DNA of 64,000 nt, taken from NCBI GenBank assembly GCA_963383645.1, contig OY726560.1:32542003-32606002 (forward strand), written 5' to 3'. Below the pieces are notes generated by a model, which searched no databases, was not told where the DNA came from, and worked only from the letters and a program-made list of their open reading frames with translations. This document shows positions 33,601 through 41,293 of this stretch, piece by piece. The position numbers and the translations under genes are program-made. How positions within the stretch are numbered: the stretch's first letter is position 1; every line of letters begins with the position of its first letter. The stretch is from Muscardinus avellanarius. Lineage: Eukaryota > Chordata > Mammalia > Rodentia > Gliridae.

Positions 33601-36600
33601 GGATAAGCTTCAGAAAGAAGTAAACAAAATAAGCCATGTCTAGGCATAACACCTAAAGGCAAAAATATTCTTTGTGGTGGGGGCTCTGAATCTGGACTGT
33701 ATTTTTAAGATGGTCCTCTAATTCAGACGCAAACCTTTTTTATTTCAAGAATGCAAAAGCTTTTTCTTAAAGATAGTGTCCAATTTTTAGAGAGGATAGA
33801 CAAGCTTTGATTATTATTTAGCAATTATTATGATTGTTTTTTAGCAATTACTAGCAGCTAATACAAATGTTCAAAGGAGATATTACAAATATTAATGAGC
33901 AGTTTTTCTTCCAGACACTGGAAAGTATTGAGTATGCCTTCAAAGAGTTTAAAATGTAGCAAAATAAGAATATACTAGATAATTGCACAAATAAATATAA
34001 AAGTACAAATTATAACCGTTTATAAGAACAGTATAGATTTATTAGCAAAAAAAATACATAGACTTATTTTCTATATTAGAAAACCCAGGGAAGTAAGTTA
34101 GAAATGTCAGTGGTCACTGATGAATCTTTAAGTGGAATGCCTCTTAGTCCTGAACCTAGAGGGTTTTTTTCCACTGAATACTAATTATGGCACATTATTC
34201 CATTTTCTAGTTCATGCTGGTCTGTTTCTATTTCTAATTAGTGTATATTTATTTGGTATTCTATCTTTTTTGAGGGGGAAGGGTAAATATCTCTGGCCTC
34301 TTTTTCTTCCCCCAGAGGACACATTTCAAATGCTGAATAGGATAGGATTATAAAACCCATGGTTTATTAAACAACTCATTCCATTAGTGATTTGAAACAT
34401 TCTCTATTAATAGATTTCTTGACTTAATGGCTGTAAGCACATATGATACTCATATCCTTATAAAAATGCATATTAAAATTGTTTTTATCAGTTTATATAC
34501 AACCGTATTGATTCGTAGGATAAGTTACAAATCTGTTTACCATAAAGTATGCAACATCTGTCAGAAAAGATTACTATGGTGCGGTTTAATTTAGTATAGC
34601 TGAATAGTTTATCAGATATGGTGTGTGTCTGAAATTTAAAAGCTGTTCTAAAATAATTCTTGGACCAGTTTTCAATTGTAGATAAAAACAAGTATGGGAG
34701 TAATATTTCGAGTGTATATGATAAACATGTTGGAATATACATTAATGTGATTTCCCTATGGGGGTTGGTTAGTTTCAGCTTTTCACAAAATAAAGTATTT
34801 GCCAAGTACTCTTGCATTTTTTTTAGCTATTAAGTCATTCTACTTTGCTTATTTTATTAAGTAAATTTAGATCTTAATATTCTCTTAATTTTTCTATGAC
34901 AATTTATATGCAGAATTATTCTAATTGAGATAGAAAAAGAAAGGCTCATTACCAGATGGGGATAGTTTTCAAAGACCATTATCATTGTACTTCTGCATTA
35001 AATAAAGTAATATATATTTTTTAAAGTTACTCAAGATGTTGGAAAATTCAGTGAGAATTGTCATTATTCACATGTAGCATTTAACATTTCTCAACTTTCT
35101 CTGGTTTTTTTTTTATTTTCTATCAGTCTTACAGTTAGGCACAGACTCTATTTAATACTTATTCTTTAATTTTCATGGTGTATGCTTAGAAATGTTTGTA
35201 GTAATTTTCTTTGGCTATATTTACCACGGCTTTCAGTAAAAACCATGCCAGAGCTTTTCATATCTTGATAGGAAGGTTATTTAAAGAGGCAATTAAGACC
35301 TGTGAAATGCTGGATTCCAAATTCTTTACCCAAATTTTTGGTGAAATACGGAATGTTGGGAAGTGGGTGGTAGCTGTGGGAAAATTAAGAAAAGGGAGAC
35401 CATCTAAAAGATTGGGCTTTGAAGACTTGATAGAAAGTCACCCTAAATTGATGAAACCTTAATTAGGTCCTGAGATATATGCATGCACTTAAGATATATA
35501 ATATTATATATATAATATATATGTAATAAGGTATATATATCTTCTTAAGTGGGACCACTGGTATTAATTACTGCCCAGAAACAAGAAGTGTCTAATTTTC
35601 TGCTAGAAGCATGAACATGTTTAATTGAAGAAAAAGAAATTGAGTTAAGGATTAAATACTTATTTTCCTTTGTCTTTTGAAATTGTAATGAGGTCTAGGC
35701 TTACTTTATTTAACATTCAGTAGGATTTTTTTGTTGTTATTTGAGCAGGAAAAGTAGCCAACTTATAGATACATGAAAAAGATTTCTAGAAAATATTTCT
35801 ACTTCAAGTTGCCCATAGACAAGGTTGAGATTTTTAGTATAATCTAAATGTAAAGCTTAATTTTGTGTTTAAAGTCTGGATTGAACTTTATATTGTTCTT
35901 AGAAATTTTGCATTTATTTTTTACTTAGTTTACTGATTAACTGAATTATTTCCAATAACATCAAGTAAGCTTAGACCAACTTTTTGTCTTCAAACTTTGA
36001 TAGGATAGTCTTCCCACACCCTCATGCTGGGGATTGACCCCAGGGGTGCTTTATAAACACTGAACTACAGTCATGGCTCTCACCTTTTTTTCTTTTCTTT
36101 TTTGATATGTGTTTCATTAATTTGCTGAGGTTGGCCTTGAACCTTCAGTCCTTCTGCCTCAGCCTCCTGAGCTGCTGGGTTTACAGGTGTAGACCATTGT
36201 GTTTGGCCAGAATATTACATTTTAATTTTTAAATCTTTATTATTTTATATAAAATTATTAGGATGGAAAATAATTAGAGACTTTGAGGGTTTATTTTAAT
36301 CACTTAATTTCATTTATTGTAATTCCATGTTATTTACAAGAAACATGGACTATTGCCACATTCTTTAATTTACTCTGGGGGTGATTAGTAGTTTAGGTAC
36401 TGTCAATAATTTACTGATAATTCATAGACCTTATTTCAGAATGTTATTTGATTTACTAAATAAAGGATCAGTAAACACAAGGCAAATAGTAAATCCCCAA
36501 AGTGTGACTAGCTCATAGCAGGCAGGCATTTATGTTCCTCCACATTGCCGAATTATTCCAACCATGTTGGAATGAGACTTAATATTTGTGTTTACAGAAA

Positions 36601-39018
36601 TAGGATAGAGGGATTCTAGTTAAAGTTACTATTGAATGGAATTTATCTTAAAATTTTAGATTAGCTCTCATTTCCTTAGACTCTTCTCAAAGCCCCAAAT
36701 TAGCACTAGCAAACCCTTTTGTACCTCACAAAGCTCCATACAACTTTTCTTCATAACATTTAGTTTATGTATTTTGGTGGTACTGGGGGTGGGACCCAGA
36801 GGCTTTCTACCTCCGGGCTATACTCCCAGACCTTTTTTTTAGATATATATTTTATTTGGAAACAGGGTCTCACTAAGTTGCTGTGAGCCTCACTGAGTAG
36901 CTGAGGCTGGCTTTGAACCTGTGCGATCCTCCTGTCTCAGCCTCCCAAGCGCTGGGATTACGAGCGTGCGCCGCCACGCCCGGCTTAGTTTATGTATTTT
37001 GGAAGAAATATTATGTATGTATGTAGAGATGTATATACTTTAAAGGCTGAAAACAGATGAGATTTTGTCCCCAGGACCTAAACCACTTTTTGTTTTGTTG
37101 AATGAATGGCATGGAAATAAAAGGAGTGGTTTGGGTTGGTGGACATTTGGCACCCATGAGAGAGGAAAATGTGAAGTTGGAAAAGTTAGATGAGACCTGA
37201 ATTGCAGTTAGCCATGAAGGAGTAACTTAGAAGTTTGAGTTTTATTGCTTTGTTGTAAGAGTTCTGTTAAAGGTTTGAAAGGAATTTGAGGGCAGACTGA
37301 TCAGTGGAGTTTTAGGAATAACCTGGCAGCTATGTAAAATAGATTGAGAAGCTCAAGAGGTAAATTACAGAAGTAGGAAATAGTAATAGAACCTGACCTA
37401 GGGTAGTGACTATAATAGGAATCAGTCACAGCAAATATTATTGTTTTATTAATTGTGTCCTGTGTGATGAAAATTGTACTCATTGCTGGATATATAGTAG
37501 TAAATAAGAACGATAAGGTGCATGCTCTTTAGTTGCATATATGCCAGCTACCACAAAGCACATATTCAGCAAAACAACTACAACTCTTATCAGTGGTATG
37601 AAAAGGGAGGAGAGGAGGGAGAGTTGGTTATAAAAACACCAAACATGCATTATAGTTGGGGGATGTGTCTTAGAAAGCTTTTGAGGGTGTTAATTTAGCT
37701 GAGACCCTATGCAGTTAAGTGAAGAAATGGGCCTCTTAAGTAGATGTCACACAGTGCATGCAGAGACCCAGAAGTGGTTAAGAAGAGAGAGGCTTAGTGT
37801 GACAAGTGGAGAAGAAAACAGAATCTTCAAGATGAGAAAAGATCAGCAAGGTTTTCAAGATGACAGAAGATTTATAAAAACTTTGAATAAGTTAGGATTA
37901 AGTTGGGTATGGTGGCGCATGACTGTAATTCTAGTACTTCAGAGGCTGAGACATGAGTATCACAAGTTCGATACCAGCTTCAGCAGCTTAGTGAGATTCT
38001 CTCAGCAACAGTCTCCCTGTTTCAAAACAGAAAATAAAAAGGGCTAGGGGTGTATCTCCGAGGTAGAATATTCTGCGTTCAATCCTCAGTGCCCTCCACC
38101 CCCCTAAAAAAAGCTAGAGTTAAAGAAATAATTGGAAAACATCTCAAATGGATATATAGACAACAAAGAGAGAGGTTTCAAGACTGAATATTTCATTATC
38201 ATTCTAGTTACTTAAATAGCTCATAAATGTGTTTTGTGTTACAATTTAAAATTGCAGTACTAACAATTATGGGGACTTTGTTTCTTTTTAAAAGCAGAAT
38301 ATTGATCTTGAAGATTTCAGTTTAATACATTCTTTATCTAAATTATCAGCTTCAGGTAATTTGTTAGTGAAATGATAGGAATGAAATTTATATTGCCATA
38401 AAACAAATCATGCACAGTGAGAAAGGCAGTTTATTGGGGAGCTGTAGAAAACAAAAATTACAAGAATTTTTTATTTAAATACCCTTTTAAGTAAAACACC
38501 ATTTTATTAACTCCTGTCAATAAACATGTAAAATAGGGATAGCACAAATATTTCATTTCCATAAATGTACTTTTGTTAACCAAAGTGGTTATATTTGAGT
38601 TGGAAGCTTAGAATTACATAATTTATACAGTTGCTAATGTCTTTTGAATATTAACATTTTAATGGTTGAAGTATGTTGGGTCAGGATTTTTAGTCTATAG
38701 TATTTCAAGGAATGATTTTGTTGGTTATTCTAGTTCTTTTCATCAAACCAGGGATTGCATTAAAAGGCTGGGCAATGTGTAATGTCTTCAAATGAAGACA
38801 AAGGGCAGTTAGTATTAGTATGTAAGTACTCATATGCATGCATACATACTGAATACTATAAAATACTGTATTCTGTAGTATTATATATGTATGCATAGTT
38901 GTTCTCTCTACAAAAGCTAGTGCTTGCTTTAATTCTCATAAATCAAGCACTGCAATGGCTCTCTACAATCTGATCATAAAGTAAAAAATATACATGCTGG
39001 TTGGTGTCAAAAAGCACT

Positions 39019-39073
<55 letters not shown>

Positions 39074-41143
39074 TGGGTCTGGGGATGAAACCAAGAGCAT
39101 TACAACCTCTGAGCTACACCCCCTGCCCTATTTTTTATTCTTTATCTGAGTTGCAAAGGGCCTCACTAAGTAACTGAGGCTGTCTGCGAACCGCGATCCT
39201 CAGGTCTCAGCCTCCCAAATGCTGGGATTACAAGTGTGCGTCACCACACCTGGCCCACAAAGCATTTTAGGTAAAGGTTTTACAGGTGTTTGCATTTCTC
39301 TCTCAACTTTAGCCATTTAGGTTATATGATGTACAATGCTTTGGAGCATCCCCAGATTTTATAGCACACACATAAGCAATGCCTGGAGTACCCTCGGATT
39401 TTACAGCACAAACATAACATGGCAACCCTGAGCTTTAGATTATACTTAATACTTATGCTCTTTGTTGACCATAAGTTTACTTTGTATTCTTATTCTAGAT
39501 CATGAAACCTTTTTTCCCTTAGATTGTTATTTTGGGGCATTTGCTAATTAAAAAAAGGTGCTAGTCTAGAACATAGAAGGATTTCCATAAATGCAAATCC
39601 TGGTACCTTCCTCTCAAGGATCTCACAGTCTTGCTGGTGAGATGGAATCAGTACAAGGCAGTAGGCACAAACATGAACTCTGCACACAGTAAGGGTCGTG
39701 GTGCTGTGTAGGAGAACATGACCCAGAAGTCTGCCCAAGGCGGCTCAGACATTGTGTACATGAAACTAAGTGTTTAGGCCCAGTTAATTAACATTGCTGT
39801 TTTTACTTTTTTTCACTAGTATGTTGGCAGATAAATTGAATATGACTCCAGAAGAGGCTGAAAGGTGGATTGTGAATTTGATTAGAAATGCAAGACTGGA
39901 TGCCAAGATTGATTCTAAATTAGTAAGCATTGTGCTGTTATTTTATACTTTTGTAAATTTCTAATTAGAACACTATTAATAATTTACTTTGGTTCATTTT
40001 GTTTTAATATATAATTGTTTTTTGAAAGCAACCTCCTTTTTTTGGTCAGGTAAATACTATTACTTTGTAAGAACGTATAAAAATTAATGTATAGCAGTCA
40101 TTGTAGTGTTGTTATATCATTCCCATGACTTACTGGCAAACGCTGGTCATGAACATTATAGGAACAGTTTTCTTCTGTTTTGTTTTAGGGCCATGTGGTT
40201 ATGGGTAACAATGCAGTCTCACCCTATCAGCAAGTGATTGAAAAGACCAAAAGCCTTTCTTTTAGAAGCCAGATGTTGGCCATGAATATTGAAAAGAAAC
40301 TTAACCAGAATAGTAGGTCAGAGGTAAGAACCACACCTATTCTATGTTGTCTAGCATTTAGTAATAGTGTAACATAATTGGAACATGAGCTTTGAAGACA
40401 TATATTAATTATATCTGATTTTTATATTTCTTTTTAAGCTTTTAAACATTTTAAGAAATTACTAAACTGAAAGAATTTTTTTTTAGATGAATTATATGCA
40501 TTAGTCAATAAAACAAAGAAAATTGTGTGGTCCTAGTATAATTTCTTCTTTACTCTTCCCAGGTGACTTCATTAACTCATTTCCTTCGGGTTTTCAATAT
40601 ATCATTTTGATAATAGCACATGATAACTTACATGTGTAGCCCTCTTGTCAGTATTTGAAATCTATTAAAATGTTAATCTTACTCTATTTGTGCTGATCAT
40701 ACACAGATTTGAGTTATCGCTGATATGTTCATATTTTTAAAATAATGCCCATTTCAAGTCCTCCGTATTAGACATTGAAGGAACTTTAATGACCTTCTAA
40801 CTTTAGAATCCCAAACCACTTTTATTTTTTTCAGACCATATGATTATATTTAAGTAGAGGCTAGGAAGTTGTTAGGTGTCAGTTGTAGGACATTCAAGGA
40901 CTTCATTTAGGAGCAGGTTTGTGTCTCTAGATCAAATAGTCCTGAAGTTTTAAAAGAGAGGAATGAGTTAAAATTAGAATTGCATGTTCCATCCAAGTCT
41001 AAAATGCCTATTTGGGGAAATAGCTTTTCTAATGATGATTAAAATTTTTCTCTTTGGTTCAGTATTAGTTTGTATTGTTCCAGTGTTGATTTTATTATTG
41101 TTATATTTTATCATTGATCAAAAGCTATAACAGATGATGTAAT

Positions 41144-41189
<46 letters not shown>

Positions 41190-41293
41190 CCAGTGTTAGC
41201 TTTTTCAGAAAGTATTTTTCTCTTACCCTGTTGATTTCTCTCCAAATATTTTAGGCTCCTAACTGGGCAACTCAAGATTCTGGCTTCTACTGA
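4408..41293 (+). CDS. EIF3E: EIF3E (INT6), eIF3 subunit e, whole spliced coding region
   Basis: The product is subunit e of the eukaryotic initiation factor 3 complex, which binds the 40S ribosome and recruits mRNA in the cytoplasm. Family knowledge also places this PCI protein near the nucleus and proteasome, and the locus was named INT6 as a mouse mammary tumour virus integration site. Thirteen exons join in frame: 4408-4497, 9334-9448, 12132-12249, 15795-15837, 17334-17438, 22515-22640, 23257-23381, 26656-26782, 27531-27632, 29322-29431, 39820-39922, 40189-40323, 41255-41293. They total 1338 nt, 445 residues plus stop, the same length as human. The start [20 protein letters not shown] and end [10 protein letters not shown] match the vertebrate protein as I remember it, and I saw no substitution. 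The N-terminal half is helical; the PCI domain spans about residues 221-398. All introns are GT-AG, so this is the active gene and not a retrocopy. Confidence 0.98.
4653..4760 (+). repeat. 21-22 bp minisatellite in the CpG island, five units
   Basis: Five head-to-tail units built on GGTCTCTGCCTCCCTCC plus a variable end (TCG or GTG). It starts about 155 bp into intron 1. Differences are confined to the unit ends and one G/C change. Confidence 0.85.
6157..6200 (+). repeat. (TG)n microsatellite, intron 1
   Basis: About 22 uninterrupted TG units; no SINE adjacent. Confidence 0.95.
6385..6515 (+). repeat. L2 3'-end fragment
   Basis: Old sequence of the form 'aatataagctccaaaagagt ... cagcacatgaaatagagtctg ... 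gtttagtaattaaataaata', which follows the 3' end of mammalian L2 elements. Assigned from memory. Confidence 0.6.
7306..7486 (+). repeat. composite SINE, intron 1
   Basis: gaagctgggcgtatacctgt start, diverged centre, ID end gaatgcccctgagttcaatc and an A-rich tail. Confidence 0.82.
8230..8456 (-). mobile_element. chimeric L1-like retro-insertion with 18-bp target duplication
   Basis: Flanked by caggttatcctctattgt (8230-8247) and caggttatcctctgttgt (8439-8456), an 18-bp target duplication with one mismatch. On the minus strand the insert reads: a segment like a squirrel L1 3' end (8335-8438), an A-rich stretch, a GC-rich segment with acttccgggaagatggcgac (8285-8318), then an A/CAA-rich tail next to the left duplication. 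An A-rich junction in the middle is unusual. It may be an L1 3' end with 3' transduction, or an L1 3' end fused to an L1 5' UTR-like piece. Confidence 0.6.
9334..9448 (+). CDS. EIF3E: EIF3E exon 2 (residues 31-68 plus 1 nt)
   Basis: Begins after the acceptor ttctcttgcag and encodes [10 protein letters not shown] to SDDIPH. It ends one base into Ala69 at the donor g|gtaagt. Length is 115 nt. It belongs to the N-terminal helical half of eIF3e. Confidence 0.97.
9882..9980 (+). repeat. pyrimidine-rich (CCCT/CTCTCC)n tract
   Basis: About 100 bp of almost pure C/T on the plus strand, lying where the tail of the next reverse-strand SINE should be. Confidence 0.9.
9981..10171 (-). repeat. composite SINE, reverse strand
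   Basis: actggggtttgaaccaaggg (ID part) to gtgccaccatgcctgac (B1 5' end). Type A. Confidence 0.85.
10172..10648 (-). repeat. outer SINE of a nested pair, 18-bp perfect target duplication
   Basis: ttcacctgggaatttctt occurs at 10172-10189 and 10631-10648. Between them is a reverse-strand type A SINE whose ID half (10208-10268) and B1 half (10495-10630) are separated by a younger SINE. Confidence 0.87.
10300..10494 (-). repeat. inner type B SINE inserted in a SINE
   Basis: Long T-rich tail, then ggtggtactggggttcctgg and caagcgtgcgccaccacgcc. It is close to the type B consensus and younger than its host. Confidence 0.87.
10662..10863 (+). repeat. composite SINE type A
   Basis: gccaggcatggtggcgtagc start, tagggctgggggtgtagctt ID part and an A14 tail. 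Confidence 0.88.
11139..11337 (+). repeat. young type B SINE with 14-bp target duplication
   Basis: gccgggcgtggtggcgcatg to ttccaggaaccccagtacca and a long A tail. tttaaatgtagctc flanks it at 11125-11138 and 11338-11351. Confidence 0.9.
11398..11510 (-). repeat. old 7SL-derived monomer
   Basis: Reverse-strand sequence ggcctcagcctcatgagtgg ctgagactataggc resembles a free 7SL/B1 monomer and lacks the ID part. Confidence 0.55.
12132..12249 (+). CDS. EIF3E: EIF3E exon 3 (residues 69-108, both ends split)
   Basis: 118 nt. It completes Ala69 and encodes [20 protein letters not shown] to TRQMQST plus two bases of Arg108. The acceptor is tcaattag and the donor ag|gtaatc. Charged, helical sequence. 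Confidence 0.97.
12448..12658 (+). repeat. composite SINE, intron 3
   Basis: gatacatgcttgcaatccca to agcccctgggttccatcccc. Mixed A/B character (aaataggtctggaagtacag). Confidence 0.85.
12701..12900 (+). mobile_element. MER5A-like hAT-Charlie MITE
   Basis: ccaggggacatttggcagta, ggagatatttttggttgtca, tgctaaacatcttatagaga, caacaaagaattgtcc and a terminal aaccctg follow the MER5A consensus in order. A non-autonomous DNA transposon with no coding capacity. Confidence 0.85.
13396..13457 (+). repeat. AT/AC simple sequence
   Basis: Alternating TA then CA runs with imperfect ACAT units. Confidence 0.85.
13576..13747 (+). repeat. intron 3 inverted repeat, left arm (172 bp)
   Basis: Reverse complement of 15074-15247 with five substitutions and one 2-nt indel by eye, about 97% identity. 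I recognise no repeat family in it. See findings. Confidence 0.92.
13779..13994 (+). repeat. young type A SINE with 19-bp target duplication
   Basis: gccgggcgtggtggcgcacg to gttccatccccagacccgc and an A tail. The flanks at 13760-13778 and 13995-14013 match at 18 of 19 bases (aagtattaaaaaattttaa type). Confidence 0.92.
14393..14555 (-). repeat. old composite SINE, reverse strand
   Basis: gaagcagggtcttgatgagt ... cctgtctcagcattcc ... the B1 end is degraded; the ID part is weak. Confidence 0.7.
14775..15005 (+). repeat. hybrid A/B SINE with 14-bp target duplication
   Basis: Starts gccgggcgtggtggcgc. It carries type A middle sequence (ggccctttacaactcagtga) within the first 85 bp, then returns to type B (cttgggaggtggagacagga, cggcttaagagaccctgttt). 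aaaatttacatgta flanks it at 14759-14772 and 15006-15019. Confidence 0.87.
15074..15247 (-). repeat. intron 3 inverted repeat, right arm (174 bp)
   Basis: Partner of 13576-13747. The loop between the arms (1326 bp) holds three SINEs, two of them with their own target duplications, so the inverted repeat probably predates them. Confidence 0.92.
15353..15568 (+). repeat. composite SINE type A
   Basis: cctgggtgtggttgcacagg to gaggtccatcccttgtactg with an A-rich tail. Confidence 0.86.
15795..15837 (+). CDS. EIF3E: EIF3E exon 4, 43-nt small exon (residues 108-122)
   Basis: The first base completes Arg108, followed by [14 protein letters not shown]. The acceptor is tattattaag and the donor ggg|gtgagt. 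At 43 nt it is the smallest internal exon. Skipping it would shift the frame. Confidence 0.96.
15939..16156 (+). repeat. composite SINE type A, intron 4
   Basis: aagctgggcatggtggcgta to ccttgggttccatccagagt, with an A/AAAT tail. Confidence 0.88.
16190..16240 (+). repeat. ID-like fragment
   Basis: aaaatagggctaggggtgga gctccgagctagaatg: only the right-hand start of a SINE, cut off by the next SINE. Confidence 0.65.
16241..16412 (+). repeat. composite SINE, diverged
   Basis: ccagctgcatatggtggtgc to gtgtaatctccagtaccaca. Followed by a short AC/AT run. Confidence 0.83.
17334..17438 (+). CDS. EIF3E: EIF3E exon 5 (residues 123-157)
   Basis: 105 nt, phase 0 at both ends, encoding [20 protein letters not shown] through [11 protein letters not shown]. 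The acceptor is gtttttag and the donor ttg|gtaagt. The Tyr-rich helix pairs are typical of the TPR-like N-terminal region. Confidence 0.97.
17760..17960 (+). repeat. composite SINE, diverged, (A4-6G)n tail
   Basis: ggcagtggtgtcacacatgt, ggaggccgaaacaggaggat, gaatgcccctgggttcaatc, then aaaaaag units. Confidence 0.82.
17983..18255 (+). repeat. composite SINE type A with internal duplication
   Basis: The segment from 'cagtgagaccct' through the start of the ID part occurs twice (about 18088-18145 and 18146-18215), lengthening the element by about 60 bp. Confidence 0.85.
18385..18571 (+). repeat. type B SINE with 12-bp target duplication
   Basis: gctgggcgtggtggcgcaag to gttcaatccccagtaccacc and an A tail, flanked by atcaggccttca at 18373-18384 and 18572-18583. 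Confidence 0.88.
21175..21295 (-). repeat. old SINE fragment, reverse strand
   Basis: atttaacccagatccttgca catgctaagc (ancestral ID-type box B region) next to a shortened B1 part (cctgtctcagcatatcaagt). Confidence 0.65.
21521..21564. repeat. perfect 44-bp palindrome made of (CATA)n-(TATG)n
   Basis: CATA units on the left turn into TATG units on the right around the centre acatgt. Each arm is 22 bp with no spacer. Confidence 0.95.
22515..22640 (+). CDS. EIF3E: EIF3E exon 6 (residues 158-199)
   Basis: 126 nt, phase 0 at both ends, encoding [20 protein letters not shown] to ETIDNN. The donor is aat|gtgagt. The acceptor (cttataaacag) lacks a pyrimidine tract, while a more canonical acceptor (ttttttcctcag) lies 40 nt upstream; see findings. 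Confidence 0.96.
23257..23381 (+). CDS. EIF3E: EIF3E exon 7 (residues 200-241, start of PCI domain)
   Basis: 125 nt, encoding [20 protein letters not shown] to LFLYQP plus two bases of Gln241. The acceptor is attccttttag and the donor ca|gtaagt. The PCI domain begins at about residue 221. Confidence 0.97.
23640..23695 (+). repeat. ID-like SINE 3' fragment
   Basis: aaaaaggcttgaaggttggg ttcaatccctagtacc plus an A run; the left part is missing. Lies in intron 7. Confidence 0.65.
25317..25522 (+). repeat. composite SINE type A with small internal duplication
   Basis: gatgggcatggtagtgaatg; cctgtaattcttgtaatccc shows a 9-10 bp repeat of the TGTAAT segment; the ID end gcccctgggtttaatcccca is intact. 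Confidence 0.86.
25898..26125 (+). repeat. composite SINE type A followed by a T-rich stretch
   Basis: aagctgggcgtggtggcaca to tgggttccatccccagtgtc. A poly-T run (26097-26125) follows where poly-A would be expected. Confidence 0.87.
26291..26330 (+). repeat. (TG)20 microsatellite in SINE tail position
   Basis: Uninterrupted TG units between the left target duplication and the reverse-strand SINE, in place of its poly-A. Confidence 0.95.
26331..26502 (-). repeat. type B SINE, reverse strand
   Basis: gctggggttcctggaaaccc to gccaccacgcccggc. Probable target duplication tgtaacagtcatt (26276-26288) / tgtaatagtcatt (26502-26514). Confidence 0.88.
26656..26782 (+). CDS. EIF3E: EIF3E exon 8 (residues 241-283, PCI domain)
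   Basis: 127 nt. It completes Gln241 and encodes [20 protein letters not shown] to DLVKVIQQ. The acceptor is cttgctttag and the donor cag|gtaaat. It holds the basic stretch NKDVRKRRQ. Confidence 0.97.
27531..27632 (+). CDS. EIF3E: EIF3E exon 9 (residues 284-317, PCI domain)
   Basis: 102 nt, phase 0 at both ends, encoding [20 protein letters not shown] to RECES. The acceptor is aattttacag and the donor tca|gtaagt. Confidence 0.97.
27850..28053 (-). repeat. type C SINE, intron 9, with target duplication
   Basis: ggtactaggggtggaaccca to cgtgcgccaccacacttggc. tttgggagtatttta flanks it at about 27816-27830 and 28056-28070. Confidence 0.88.
28549..28722 (-). repeat. type B SINE, 3'-shortened, intron 9
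   Basis: gaaagcccttcttcctccgg to gtgcgccaccacggccagc. The first about 20 bases after the T run are missing. acaagtgattttt flanks both sides. Confidence 0.87.
29322..29431 (+). CDS. EIF3E: EIF3E exon 10 (residues 318-354, PCI domain)
   Basis: 110 nt, encoding [20 protein letters not shown] to HQCISI plus two bases of Asn354. The acceptor is atactcatag and the donor aa|gtaaga. It is followed by the largest intron, 10.4 kb. Confidence 0.97.
30601..30665 (+). repeat. (TA)22(CA)n compound microsatellite
   Basis: Perfect TA run to 30644, then CA to 30665. Confidence 0.95.
31331..31526 (+). repeat. composite SINE type A with 12-bp target duplication
   Basis: aaccgagtgtggtggagcat to gggttccatccccagaacca. 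tttcaagttcta flanks it at 31319-31330 and 31527-31538. Confidence 0.88.
32019..32231 (+). repeat. composite SINE type A with 14-bp target duplication
   Basis: gccaggcgtggtggcgcacg to gcttccatccccagacccgg. Flanks tctatatagctttg / tctgtatagctttg. Confidence 0.9.
32285..32481 (-). repeat. type B SINE, reverse, with two T runs
   Basis: ggtggtactggggttcctga to gtgcgccaccacgcccgg. The tail and the internal linker have both grown to long T runs. ggcaacatcaaactttt flanks both sides. Confidence 0.89.
32724..32920 (+). repeat. composite SINE, diverged, ID part damaged
   Basis: tagttgggcatggtggttca, gtgacacaggaggatggaag. The linker and start of the ID part are deleted; it ends in a short cacgcaca run. 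Confidence 0.82.
32960..33106 (+). repeat. old hAT-Charlie-type MER fragment
   Basis: gttttgaaagaatagatttt ctggcttcaccc ... tctcaggtgattgctttgca follows the pattern of Charlie-related MER repeats. A second such start (gattctaactgcacatcaga) resumes at 33575. Family assignment from memory. Confidence 0.45.
33120..33338 (-). repeat. type C SINE, first of two hits at one target
   Basis: Poly-T, ggtggtactggggtggaacc, to actaccacgcccggct. Flanked by taaattagtaatt at 33107-33119 and 33339-33351. Confidence 0.9.
33356..33564 (+). repeat. type A SINE, second hit at the same target
   Basis: gccaggtgtggtggcacatg to gggttccattcccagtactg. Flanked by taaattagtaattctaa (33339-33355) and taaattagtgattctaa (33565-33581), sharing its left flank with the preceding SINE. 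Confidence 0.9.
35486..35551. repeat. 66-bp AT-rich imperfect palindrome
   Basis: cacttaagatatata at the left and tatatatcttcttaagtg at the right are inverted copies with a 3-nt insertion; the centre is TA-rich. Confidence 0.8.
36016..36210 (-). repeat. old SINE with ancestral ID part, reverse
   Basis: tgctggggattgaccccagg ggtgctttataaacactgaa keeps the canonical ID type, followed by a diverged B1 part (gcctcagcctcctgagctgc). Confidence 0.75.
36778..36984 (-). repeat. type C SINE with 18-bp perfect target duplication, no tail
   Basis: Runs from tggtactgggggtgggaccc to cgccgccacgcccggc. ttagtttatgtattttgg flanks it at 36760-36777 and 36985-37002. There is no poly-T between the left flank and the element, so the tail was lost or never added. 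Confidence 0.88.
37060..37890 (+). repeat. ancient repeat, same kind as at 630-2640
   Basis: Runs such as 'ggcagactgatcagtggagt', 'taacctggcagctatgtaaa' and 'agcagagacc'-like segments resemble the old repeat described for 630-2640. Two colinear pieces appear out of order, so this may be two copies. Confidence 0.4.
37893..38110 (+). repeat. composite SINE, diverged
   Basis: aagttgggtatggtggcgca, agaggctgagacatgagtat, ID part cgaggtagaatattctgcgt. Confidence 0.82.
39018..39074 (+). repeat. (TTTA)14 microsatellite in SINE tail position
   Basis: Perfect tetranucleotide run directly adjoining the reverse-strand SINE. Confidence 0.95.
39075..39257 (-). repeat. type A SINE, reverse
   Basis: gggtctggggatgaaaccaa to gcgtcaccacacctggccc. 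Probable target duplication aaagcactttat / aaagcatttta. Confidence 0.87.
39341..39422 (+). repeat. degenerate 41-bp tandem duplication
   Basis: tggagcatccccagatttta tagcacacacataa is repeated as tggagtaccctcggatttta cagcacaaacataa. Confidence 0.7.
39820..39922 (+). CDS. EIF3E: EIF3E exon 11 (residues 354-388, PCI winged-helix part)
   Basis: 103 nt. The first base completes Asn354, followed by [20 protein letters not shown] to IDSKL. The acceptor is tttttcactag and the donor tta|gtaagc. The segment resembles the winged-helix end of PCI domains. Confidence 0.97.
40189..40323 (+). CDS. EIF3E: EIF3E exon 12 (residues 389-433)
   Basis: 135 nt, phase 0 at both ends, encoding [20 protein letters not shown] to LNQNSRSE. 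It holds the end of the PCI domain and the following helix. The acceptor is tgttttag and the donor gag|gtaaga. Intron 11, just before it, is only 266 bp. Confidence 0.97.
40324..41254 (+). other. EIF3E intron 12 (0.9 kb)
   Basis: AT-rich with a (TG)n tract near the 3' end and no SINE. Confidence 0.85.
41147..41188 (+). repeat. (TG)21 microsatellite, intron 12
   Basis: Uninterrupted TG units ending about 67 bp before exon 13. Confidence 0.95.

Larger units (their letters stand above)
29432..39819 (+). other. EIF3E intron 10 (10.4 kb, largest)
   Basis: 29530-30590, 33770-36010 and 38120-39000 are AT-rich with no recognised repeat apart from the small hairpin at 35486. Other parts hold SINEs and old repeat fragments listed separately. 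Confidence 0.8.

Noticed and set aside
40195..40377. 60-residue plus-strand open frame starting MVMGNNAV
   Set aside because: It is EIF3E exon 12 read from an internal Met, running into intron 12.
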